Shown: in pieces, positions 5,726 to 10,116 of the stretch
How positions within the stretch are numbered: the stretch's first letter is position 1
Layout: every line of letters starts with the position of its first letter
DNA from: Pseudomonadota bacterium
Lineage (GTDB): Bacteria; Pseudomonadota; Gammaproteobacteria; Halothiobacillales; Halothiobacillaceae
Reading direction: 5' to 3'
Length of the DNA stretch: 10,116 nucleotides
NCBI GenBank assembly: GCA_021795795.1
Contig: JAJYPA010000282.1
Coordinates: 1-10,116 of the forward strand
Program-made: the position numbers and the translations under genes
The notes under the pieces: generated by a model
Database searches by the model: none
The model's input: the letters and a program-made list of their open reading frames with translations, nothing else
Told to the model about the DNA's origin: nothing

Positions 5726-5874
5726 TTTCTTCCCGCCTCCATTTCAAGCGCTTCAATAATCGATTCGGCAACAAGCTCAGCATCGCCATCTTCAAATTTG
5801 CCAACATGAGCCACAAACGACGCAAAGTTCTCGCTCAGGAAGTCGGCCACAATTCCGTAATCAAATTCACTCAT
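5722..5874 (-). CDS. first gene of the leftward operon, acidic 50-aa protein
   Basis: Start ATG 5874 (MSEFDYGIVADFLSENFASF) has GAGGTGA five bases upstream. An upstream in-frame start at 5934 is rejected because it lies inside the predicted promoter. The product is very acidic and helical (GKFEDGDAELVAESIIEALE) with no HTH, so it is not a repressor. As the promoter-proximal gene it should be made first from the leftward promoter. Function unknown; small acidic early phage proteins often bind host enzymes, but nothing here shows that. Confidence 0.72.
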   Translation of the reverse strand: MSEFDYGIVADFLSENFASFVAHVGKFEDGDAELVAESIIEALEMEAGRK

Positions 5875-5898
5875 CTCGCTCACCTCGTTCGTTGTTGA

Positions 5899-5934
5899 TA
5901 GGTGTACTTTAACAATGCGTTTCACGGAATGCAA
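5899..5934 (-). promoter_or_regulatory. predicted leftward early promoter (PL-like)
   Basis: On the minus strand TTGCAT (5934-5929) is followed after exactly 17 bp by TAAAGT (5911-5906). The transcript would begin near 5899. That leaves about 25 bases of leader holding the GAGGTGA ribosome binding site of the 5874 start. A CAAC/GTTG inverted repeat (5932-5944) overlaps the -35 side and could be part of an operator. Confidence 0.65.
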
Positions 5935-5970
5935 CGGTTAGTTGTAAAAAATATCGAAAAAGATGCGAGT

Positions 5971-5999
5971 TATTTTCTATAGCGCATAAATATTTTCTA
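5971..5999. repeat. direct repeat TATTTTCTA in the control region
   Basis: Two identical 9-mers lie at 5971-5979 and 5991-5999, with start points 20 bp apart, close to two helical turns. They sit midway between the divergent promoters in an AT-rich stretch. A regulator-binding role is possible but unproven. Confidence 0.35.
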
Positions 6000-6003
6000 G
6001 GGC

Positions 6004-6018
6004 TTGCAATGCTTGCAA
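6004..6018. promoter_or_regulatory. candidate operator dyad overlapping the rightward -35 box
   Basis: TTGCAATGCTTGCAA is a dyad: two TTGCAA half-sites, each itself palindromic, separated by 3 bp. It is also seen as a tandem 9-mer GCTTGCAAT at 6002-6010 and 6011-6019. The right half is the -35 box of the rightward promoter, so a bound regulator would block it. The Cro-like product of the next gene is the obvious candidate. Confidence 0.5.
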
Positions 6019-6048
6019 TATGTAACGCTCTGTTTCATAATTAGCCGC
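6013..6048 (+). promoter_or_regulatory. predicted rightward early promoter (PR-like), leaderless start
   Basis: TTGCAA (6013-6018), a 17-bp spacer and CATAAT (6036-6041) form a good sigma70 promoter. The expected first transcribed base is 6048 or 6049, and the Cro-like gene starts with ATG at 6049. The mRNA would therefore begin at or next to the start codon. No Shine-Dalgarno is present upstream of that ATG (the preceding bases are ttagccgc), consistent with a leaderless message. Confidence 0.62.
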
Positions 6049-6285
6049 ATGAACAAAAAAACACCATGGCACGAAAAGAAAGGGGCGCGAGTCATCATCT
6101 CTGAAAAGCTTCAGATGACACACGCAGGCGTATCGCAATGGATTAAGCGAGGGGTTCCACCTGATCGCATCATCCAGCTTTGCGAGGCGCTCGATTGGGA
6201 ATACTCGCCGCATGACATAAACCCAGACATTTACCCAAATGCAAATGACGCGCTTCCACTAAAAAGGATAAATAAAAATGGCTGA
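6049..6285 (+). CDS. Cro/YdaS-like helix-turn-helix regulator, 78 aa
   Basis: The protein fits small phage Cro proteins of the P22 Cro/YdaS type. An N-terminal helix (WHEKKGARVIISEKLQ) is followed by an HTH with recognition segment THAGVSQWIKRGVP (about 25-38), then DRIIQLCEALDW and a tail with NPDIYPN, close to the PDIY motif of the family. The chosen ATG 6049 gives the normal family length; an in-frame ATG at 6004 would lie inside the -35 region and adds an unrelated hydrophobic stretch. It heads the rightward operon and probably represses its own promoter through the TTGCAA dyad and perhaps the leftward one. The stop overlaps the next gene by 8 bases. Confidence 0.8.
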   Translation: MNKKTPWHEKKGARVIISEKLQMTHAGVSQWIKRGVPPDRIIQLCEALDWEYSPHDINPDIYPNANDALPLKRINKNG

Positions 6286-6472
6286 TGACGTAGACACAAC
6301 GAGCGACCGAATCGAAACGGAAACACGTCGCCGGATTGAAGCGATTCAACATGAAGCACCGATTGCAATTCCTACGGGCCATTGCCTTGAGTGTGACGAG
6401 CCGGTTCCGTCTGGTAATCGCTGGTGCGGGCCTGAGTGTCGGGATATGTGGTGCGCGAGGAATGACCAATGA
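6278..6472 (+). CDS. small zinc-ribbon protein, TraR/DksA-like or DUF2116-like, 64 aa
   Basis: The N-terminal half is acidic and helical (MADDVDTTSDRIETETRRRI), as in phage TraR/DksA-like proteins. The C-terminal half has four spaced cysteines: Cys36-x2-Cys39 and Cys50-x3-Cys54, with Cys59 nearby (motifs HCLECDEPVP and RWCGPECRDMW). This spacing is tighter than the usual TraR/DksA finger and closer to a DUF2116-type zinc ribbon. TraR-like proteins modulate host RNA polymerase; whether this one does is unknown. AGGAT lies about ten bases upstream of ATG 6278. Its stop overlaps the next gene as ATGA (6469-6472). Confidence 0.7.
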   Translation: MADDVDTTSDRIETETRRRIEAIQHEAPIAIPTGHCLECDEPVPSGNRWCGPECRDMWCARNDQ

Positions 6473-6630
6473 CCATCCTCGAATGGATAACAGCAACCGT
6501 ATTTGTCGTCGTCATCACGATTCTGGCGCTTCTCATCGTCGTGTCAATCCTGTTTGTACTGATCGGCCTGTTCGCCAAAGGGTATGACACCACACGCGAA
6601 AAGATTATTCACCAGAGGTACAGAAAATGA
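6469..6630 (+). CDS. small single-pass membrane protein, 53 aa
   Basis: Coupled by ATGA to the zinc-ribbon gene, the ORF gives a 53-residue product. It begins MTILEWITAT, continues with a long hydrophobic stretch (about residues 11-36, FVVVITILALLIVVSILFVL) and ends in a positively charged tail (KGYDTTREKIIHQRYRK). By the positive-inside rule the tail should be cytoplasmic. There is room for one long or two tightly packed membrane helices. It lies in the replication arm, not the lysis region, so a holin role is unlikely; superinfection exclusion or host membrane interaction are possible. Its stop overlaps the next ORF as ATGA (6627-6630). Confidence 0.7.
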   Translation: MTILEWITATVFVVVITILALLIVVSILFVLIGLFAKGYDTTREKIIHQRYRK

Positions 6631-6710
6631 CCGCGCTTATCGTTGTTTGGATCGTCGGCTCTTTCCCATTGGGGCTGATCATCGCTCGTGCGATTGCGGG
6701 GGTGAAGTGA
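6627..6710 (+). CDS. tiny membrane protein, 27 aa
   Basis: The ORF is coupled at both ends: ATGA with the preceding gene and GTGA (6707-6710) with RusA. The product, MTALIVVWIVGSFPLGLIIA followed by RAIAGVK, is one membrane helix with a basic end. ACAGAGG about nine bases upstream could serve as Shine-Dalgarno. Without this ORF there would be an unexplained gap between the membrane protein and RusA, which supports it being translated. Function unknown. Confidence 0.6.
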   Translation: MTALIVVWIVGSFPLGLIIARAIAGVK

Positions 6711-7129
6711 GGATTCTCATTGAGCTTCCATGGCCGCCGTCTGAGCTTTCTCCAAACGCTCGGACGCATCACATGGTGCGCGCCCGTTTTGTGAAAAAGT
6801 GCCGCGCAGAAGCTTATGCACTGGCGCGTATCGCGCTGAGCAGGGCAGGATCATCTAATCAGATGGATCTACAGAAAATCATCGAATCCGGCGCATCTGT
6901 AGCCTTCTGGATCGACTTCTATCCGCCGTCGCGTCGTCACTATGACGATGACAACCTGATTGCTCGATTCAAGAGTTCACGCGATGGAATCGCCCAGGCA
7001 TTGGGTGTGAACGACCGAAAATTCAGAACACTTCCATTCGTTCGCTCGGAAACGCATCCGGGCGGAAAGGTGGTTGTTCGCGTAACAGAACAACCTGAAA
7101 TAGAACAACGGGAAGCCTGCTCCGTATGA
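6707..7129 (+). CDS. rusA: RusA-like Holliday junction resolvase, 140 aa
   Basis: RusA enzymes are small, Mg2+-dependent dimeric nucleases that cut four-way DNA junctions, helping phage recombination and replication intermediates to be packaged. The family pattern is clear: ELPWPPSELSPNAR near the N-terminus (residues 6-19). The acidic core YDDDNLIARFKSSRDGIAQA (79-98) and then LGVNDRKF (99-106) follow. Asp80/Asp82 and Asp103 are the likely metal-binding residues, with Lys89 a probable catalytic lysine. GTG 6707 is preferred: it makes a GTGA overlap with the previous stop and gives MRILIELPWPP, the normal family start. Starting at ATG 6584 would add 41 residues that are shadow of the two membrane ORFs. 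The stop overlaps the next small ORF as ATGA. Confidence 0.88.
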   Translation: MRILIELPWPPSELSPNARTHHMVRARFVKKCRAEAYALARIALSRAGSSNQMDLQKIIESGASVAFWIDFYPPSRRHYDDDNLIARFKSSRDGIAQALGVNDRKFRTLPFVRSETHPGGKVVVRVTEQPEIEQREACSV

Positions 7130-7218
7130 AATTGCAGGCAAGAAAAAACCCGACTCAGGCGCTGCGACAACAGCTCGTCGGGTTAATCAAAATAACGAGG
7201 CTATATCATGACAAATAA
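7126..7218 (+). CDS. 30-aa basic microprotein ORF between rusA and HNH
   Basis: ATG 7126 overlaps the RusA stop (ATGA), and GGGAAG lies about ten bases upstream. The product, MKLQARKNPTQALRQQLVGL followed by ten residues, is basic and helical. It ends at TAA 7216-7218, 11 bases inside the HNH gene. The same DNA holds an 8-bp stem (7147-7154/7177-7184), so the stretch may instead be a structured leader. Coupling favours translation; I do not recognise the protein. Confidence 0.45.
   Translation: MKLQARKNPTQALRQQLVGLIKITRLYHDK
7143..7184 (-). terminator. hairpin with minus-strand T-tract, possible leftward terminator
   Basis: AACCCGAC (7147-7154) pairs perfectly with GTCGGGTT (7177-7184). Inside, GCTG (7161-7164) pairs with CAGC (7171-7174). 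Read on the minus strand the stem runs into TTTTTT (7148-7143), the form of an intrinsic terminator; on the plus strand no T-run follows. No leftward gene is visible to its right, so it may stop stray antisense transcription or be an inherited remnant beside the HNH gene. Confidence 0.4.
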
Positions 7219-7696
7219 AAGCTATTTTGAAAAGCTTAAAGATCCAAGATGGCAAAAAAAGCGTCTGGAAGTTCTTAATAACTCCAACTGGATGTGCGAA
7301 CAGTGTCAAGAAACCGCAGAAACATTACACGTACATCATAAAATCTACATTAAGGGAAGGGAGCCGTGGGAATACGATAACGGTCAACTGTCATGCCTTT
7401 GCGCCACATGTCACGAGGCGATAACCAAGGAAGGCGACAGTCTTGATGTGGTTGCGTCGTTTGCCCCATTTGACGGGCCGCATGGAAGATCAGCCATTTC
7501 CGCTCTCGTTGCCGGGTTCCTCGGCATGGATTACGCCGATTTTATAAAAAACCAAAGTTTTGGCGACTGCCCGTCATATAGAGCTCATTTCCGCCTTGGC
7601 GCTAACGCCCAGGCCTCCGTAAGCGATGCTATAAAATCAGAGCTTCAATCATGGGTTTGTGCAATTGATGAGACACCGGAAGAGGGGCTGTTCTAA
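7208..7696 (+). CDS. HNH endonuclease, 162 aa
   Basis: The N-terminal 75 residues form a zinc-stabilised HNH domain. DPRWQKKRLEVLNN leads into CEQC (about 30-33), then LHVHHKIYIKGREPWEYDNG, with the HH pair acting in metal binding, and LCATCH (about 66-71) closing the second zinc pair and providing the last His. The C-terminal half (ISALVAGFLGMDYADFIKN and beyond) is not familiar and may hold target recognition. It sits between RusA and the initiator gene and has more A-rich codons than its neighbours, as expected for a mobile HNH gene or an inserted cargo gene. ATG 7208 has AACGAGG eight bases upstream. The stop overlaps the initiator start (TAATG). Confidence 0.82.
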   Translation: MTNKSYFEKLKDPRWQKKRLEVLNNSNWMCEQCQETAETLHVHHKIYIKGREPWEYDNGQLSCLCATCHEAITKEGDSLDVVASFAPFDGPHGRSAISALVAGFLGMDYADFIKNQSFGDCPSYRAHFRLGANAQASVSDAIKSELQSWVCAIDETPEEGLF

Positions 7697-8505
7697 TGGC
7701 CCGCATCCGATCCATAAAACCAGAATTCCCGCAGTCCGAAAGTATGGGGCGCGTCAGTCGTGATGCTCGTCTCTGTTTCATCATGCTTTGGACTATCTCC
7801 GACGATTCTGGGAGGCTTCGCGGAAATTCGCGAATGCTCGCGAGCCTTCTTTTTCCATACGATGATGACGCCCCGACCGAGATTGATGGCTGGCTAACTG
7901 AATTACAGGACGAAGGCGCAATAATCCGGTATCAAGCCGATAACAACAACTATGTGCAGATTTGCAACTGGTTGATTCACCAGAAGATTGATAAGCCGTC
8001 ACCATCAAAAATACCTGAATTCGATGAATCCTCGCGAATCCTCGCGAATCCTCGCGAACGTTCGTCGGGGGATCAAGGAGTGGATCAAGGATCAAGGAAT
8101 GGATCAGAGGATCACTCTGTCTTGGCCGATTCTGGCGAATCTGCCGATGCACCTAAAATCGAAAATACACCACCCACGAAAACAAAATCACGCTTTGCCG
8201 ACTTCTGGGAGGCTTACCCATCGAAAGTAGCTCGGCCAACATGTGAGGCGAAGTGGAAGGCCAAGAAGCTCGACCCAATCGCAGACACGATCATCGACGA
8301 CATACGCAAGCGGTCGGCTACTGATCGAAAGTGGCTAGACGGCTTCATCCCAAACCCACTGACGTATCTCAATCAGGAGCGATGGACCGACTCAATCGAT
8401 CAGTCGGCAGCTAAACAGCGCGCCGGATCGCCAAAGCAATCCGCTCACGGCGGCTTTGAGCACATCGACTACTCCAAGGGTGTCAATGCGGACGGGAGCT
8501 TCTGA
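7696..8505 (+). CDS. phage replication initiator, O-like, 269 aa
   Basis: The protein begins MARIRSIKPEFPQSESMGRV, the typical opening of a broad phage replication-protein family (often called DnaT-like or replisome organiser). Residues 1-110 look like a winged-helix DNA-binding domain (RLCFIMLWTISDDSGRLRG, FPYDDDAPTEIDGWLTEL, YVQICNWLIHQKIDKPSPSK). A low-complexity linker (about 112-165) follows. The C-terminal domain (FADFWEAYPSKVARP, then IPNPLTYLNQERW) matches the form that meets the helicase loader. The next gene is a DnaC-like loader, supporting initiation. As in lambda O, the linker DNA carries short repeats that may be the origin. It starts at the TAATG overlap with HNH and ends at TGATG with the loader gene. 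Confidence 0.82.
   Translation: MARIRSIKPEFPQSESMGRVSRDARLCFIMLWTISDDSGRLRGNSRMLASLLFPYDDDAPTEIDGWLTELQDEGAIIRYQADNNNYVQICNWLIHQKIDKPSPSKIPEFDESSRILANPRERSSGDQGVDQGSRNGSEDHSVLADSGESADAPKIENTPPTKTKSRFADFWEAYPSKVARPTCEAKWKAKKLDPIADTIIDDIRKRSATDRKWLDGFIPNPLTYLNQERWTDSIDQSAAKQRAGSPKQSAHGGFEHIDYSKGVNADGSF
8021..8060. repeat. tandem decamer CTCGCGAATC, candidate origin repeats I
   Basis: CTCGCGAATC occurs at 8031-8040 and 8041-8050. A third copy, CTCGCGAACG, is at 8051-8060 and a degenerate one, TCGATGAATC, at 8021-8030. The embedded palindrome TCGCGA therefore recurs every 10 bp, on one face of the helix. Related TCGCGA sites lie upstream at 7828-7833 and 7838-7843, also 10 bp apart, and GGCGAATC at 8134-8141. 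Confidence 0.65.
8070..8114. repeat. GGATCAAGG iterons, candidate origin repeats II
   Basis: GGATCAAGG occurs at 8070-8078, 8082-8090 and 8089-8097. GGATCAGAGG follows at 8101-8110 and GGATCA at 8109-8114. Together they make two 19-20 bp units plus a partial third. They encode a DQG/SRNGSE-type polar linker in the initiator protein. An A-rich stretch at 8152-8190 follows, which could be the unwinding region. Confidence 0.62.
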
Positions 8506-9278
8506 TGAAATTAGATAACCCATTTGCCGGACTTTGCATCGAAGAACGCACCGAAACATGCGACGTTCACGGCGACTTTGTTTCTCGCCATGTCCAAGTC
8601 ACCAGCAGCAGAACCGACTGGACGAAGTGCCAGAAGTGCCTTGATGCGGTAACTGACGCCGAACGCAGGTCAGACGACGCCAAGCTTCGCGCCGAACGCA
8701 ACTCGTCAATTGTCCGAATGGCCGCCATACCTGAGCGGTTTATGAATCGGGATTTGAGCAACTACCAAGCGCAAACCGAAGAACAGAAAAACGCACTGCA
8801 AATCGCCAAGCTTTATGCCGAGGATATGTCGGCCGTAATGCGCGAAGGCCGATCCCTGATCTTTTGCGGTCGGCCGGGAACAGGAAAAACGCACCTCGCG
8901 GTTGGTATCGCCAAGTACGCCATGACGATGGGCAGAGAGGCTAGATTCACTAGCGCCATGAACGCCATTCGGATGGTTCGGGAAACTTACAGCCGGAATT
9001 CAGAAATCTCAGAACGCCAATCAATCGCCCGTTTCGCCGAGCCTGATCTGATGATTCTCGACGAAGTTGGTTCGCAACTTGGGACCGAGGCCGAAAAGGT
9101 AACGCTGTTCGACATCATCAACGCCCGGTACGAGCGCATGAGGCCGACCATCGTCATCAGCAATCTGGGCATCGAAGGCGTGCGTGATTATCTCGGAGAA
9201 CGTGCATTCGATCGACTACGCGAAAACGGCGGGAAGGCTGTCTTGTTCAACTGGAATAGCTATCGGGGGCAGAAATGA
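8505..9278 (+). CDS. DnaC-like helicase loader ATPase, 257 aa
   Basis: The N-terminal 50 residues hold a zinc-finger-like set, CDVHG (Cys19, His22) and CQKC (Cys42, Cys45), as in phage DnaC relatives. The AAA+ domain follows: Walker A GRPGTGKT at 122-129, Walker B LMILDE at 182-187, sensor I region TIVISN at 215-220, and ERAFDRLRE at 232-240 supplying the arginine finger. The family loads the replicative helicase on DNA opened by the initiator. Its place directly after the O-like gene, with a TGATG overlap and GGGAG upstream, fits that job. Length is normal for the family. An IstB-type ATPase is the only similar alternative, and the initiator context rules against it. Confidence 0.88.
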   Translation: MKLDNPFAGLCIEERTETCDVHGDFVSRHVQVTSSRTDWTKCQKCLDAVTDAERRSDDAKLRAERNSSIVRMAAIPERFMNRDLSNYQAQTEEQKNALQIAKLYAEDMSAVMREGRSLIFCGRPGTGKTHLAVGIAKYAMTMGREARFTSAMNAIRMVRETYSRNSEISERQSIARFAEPDLMILDEVGSQLGTEAEKVTLFDIINARYERMRPTIVISNLGIEGVRDYLGERAFDRLRENGGKAVLFNWNSYRGQK

Positions 9279-9619
9279 ACCCCCTAGAAACCACAGCCAT
9301 GCTCGACAAGATCACCGAAGCAGGCGGCACGTTCTACATCAAAGACGGCGAGCTATTCGGTCGCGATGTTCCGATGCAGTTTCATGGGTTCGTCAAAGCG
9401 GAAAAGGCAACGATTATCCGGTTGATTGAGGCGAAACGACAAGTTCCTAAGCCGGTTGCAAAGAAACGGGCTGTATTGCGTTTTGAGCTTATCAAGGGCG
9501 GCGGAAGTGTAAGCGGTGGGGATGATGAAACCGTCGCCACGTTGCTTGCCACGCTTTGCGAGAAGTGGGCGGCGGAGCTTGTCGGCGCTTGGTGTGATGG
9601 AGTGAGGGTTTGGCCGTGA
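9275..9619 (+). CDS. hypothetical phage protein with TubC-N-like start, 114 aa
   Basis: Coupled to the loader gene by ATGA (9275-9278). Residues 8-52 read LDKITEAGGTFYIKDGELFG, then a short loop and KAEKATIIRLIEAKR. That pattern (helix, G-x-x-F/L-x-I/V-x-x-G-x-L beta pair, then a helix ending with I-I-x-x-I) resembles the TubC N-terminal docking domain found in many phage and megasynthase proteins. A Lys/Pro/Ala linker and a Gly-rich stretch (KGGGSVSGGDDE) follow, then a helical C-terminus ending in WCDGVRVWP. Function unknown; a small interaction adaptor in the replication operon is conceivable. The stop overlaps the Dam gene as GTGA. Confidence 0.72.
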   Translation: MNPLETTAMLDKITEAGGTFYIKDGELFGRDVPMQFHGFVKAEKATIIRLIEAKRQVPKPVAKKRAVLRFELIKGGGSVSGGDDETVATLLATLCEKWAAELVGAWCDGVRVWP

Positions 9620-10101
9620 GCATGAGCGCACATCAAAGCCCGATTATGAAATCAGACGAATGGCTCACGCCTCCCGATATTTTGTTTTCTCTGGGTGATT
9701 TCGATCTTGACCCGTGTTCCCCGATTAATCGCCCATGGGACACGGCAAAAATGCACCTAACTATCGAAGAAGACGGCCTTTCTCGGTCATGGTCTGGGCG
9801 CGTTTGGATGAATCCGCCGTTTGGCCGCGAAGCTGTGAAATGGATGCGAAAGATCCGAGATCACGGAAACGGCATTGCTCTGATTCCGGCTAGAACAGAA
9901 ACGGCCATGTTTTACGAAACCGTTTGGGGGTTCGCTGATGCTATCTGTTTTATAAAAGGGCGTCCGCACTTCCATCGTGTAAACGGCGCAAGGGCATCGT
10001 TCAATTCTGGTGCTCCGATTTGCCTGATTGCATACGGTGACAATAATGCCAAAGCATTGCGCGAATCCGGGCTTGGATTTGTTACCGGGGCGAAGCAATG
10101 A
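9616..10101 (+). CDS. phage DNA N6-adenine methyltransferase (Dam family), 161 aa
   Basis: The protein has the phage Dam family pattern. DEWLTPPDILF (about 14-24) is followed by FDLDPCSPINRPWD (29-42), a conserved motif, and WMNPPFGREAVKWM (64-77) with NPPF as the catalytic motif that flips and methylates adenine using S-adenosylmethionine. GIALIPARTETAMFY and GRPHFHR follow as expected. These enzymes methylate the phage genome, which may protect it from host restriction. GTG 9616 overlaps the previous stop (GTGA) and has GAGG eight bases upstream; ATG 9622 (two codons later) is the alternative but is 14 bases from that site. The stop overlaps the next gene by ATGA at 10098-10101. Confidence 0.88.
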   Translation: MSMSAHQSPIMKSDEWLTPPDILFSLGDFDLDPCSPINRPWDTAKMHLTIEEDGLSRSWSGRVWMNPPFGREAVKWMRKIRDHGNGIALIPARTETAMFYETVWGFADAICFIKGRPHFHRVNGARASFNSGAPICLIAYGDNNAKALRESGLGFVTGAKQ

Positions 10102-10116
10102 GCGCGCCACATAGCC
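10098..10116 (+). CDS. start of the next gene (partial)
   Basis: ATG 10098 overlaps the Dam stop as ATGA, and six codons (MSAPHS) are visible before the window ends. Only the coupling supports it; the product cannot be named. Confidence 0.45.

Noticed and set aside
6004..6048. Longer start for the Cro-like gene at ATG 6004
   Set aside because: It would place the coding start inside the operator and -35 box and add 15 residues not typical of the family.
6584..6706. Longer start for RusA at ATG 6584
   Set aside because: The extra 41 residues are the out-of-frame reading of two coupled membrane ORFs; GTG 6707 gives the standard RusA beginning.

Overview
This window is part of the genome of a tailed double-stranded DNA phage or prophage, most likely of a Gram-negative, probably gammaproteobacterial, host. 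The evidence is the compact gene packing with ATGA/GTGA/TAATG start-stop overlaps, strong Shine-Dalgarno sequences, and a recognisable phage gene set: DUF1353, Gp157, a recombination ATPase, a Cro-like protein, RusA, HNH, an O-like initiator, a DnaC-like loader and a phage Dam. No integrase, CI-type repressor, tRNA, rRNA, insertion sequence or CRISPR array is visible. The host genus cannot be fixed from the sequence.

Layout. Positions 1-840 (+) hold the end of a rightward block: a partial gene with a hydrophobic tail, an Ala-rich 97-residue protein and a DUF1353 protein. It converges with a long leftward early operon (849-5874, -) whose promoter is predicted at 5906-5934. Read in transcription order, that operon has three tightly coupled small genes (5874 to 5199) and a leader with hairpins. 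It continues with a DUF6948-like gene and a Gly/Ser/Tyr/Asp repeat protein, then a second copy of the leader and a small overlapping ORF. Next comes a recombination module: a Walker ATPase of Sak4/AAA_24 type, an SSB-like protein ending in DDVPF, and Gp157. A run of very small coupled ORFs follows. The last gene (849-1289) has its own AT-rich upstream region and may be a separately expressed cargo gene.

Positions 5875-6048 are the divergent control region. To the right, a Cro/YdaS-like gene starts at 6049, apparently on a leaderless mRNA, and leads a rightward early operon running to the window end. In order this operon carries a zinc-ribbon microprotein, two tiny membrane proteins, RusA, a 30-residue ORF, an HNH nuclease and the O-like initiator with an embedded array of short repeats that looks like the replication origin. 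It ends with a DnaC-like loader, a protein with a TubC-N-like look, an N6-adenine methyltransferase and the start of one more gene.

Functional picture. The right arm would load the host helicase at the internal origin (O-like plus DnaC-like), resolve recombination branches (RusA) and modify DNA (Dam). The left arm would supply annealing or strand exchange (ATPase plus SSB-like) and host-interaction functions. The most unusual features are a roughly 0.7-kb cassette (DUF6948-like gene plus repeat protein) flanked by two related ~46-bp hairpin elements, the repeat array inside the initiator gene, and the leaderless regulator whose -35 box lies in a 15-bp dyad.
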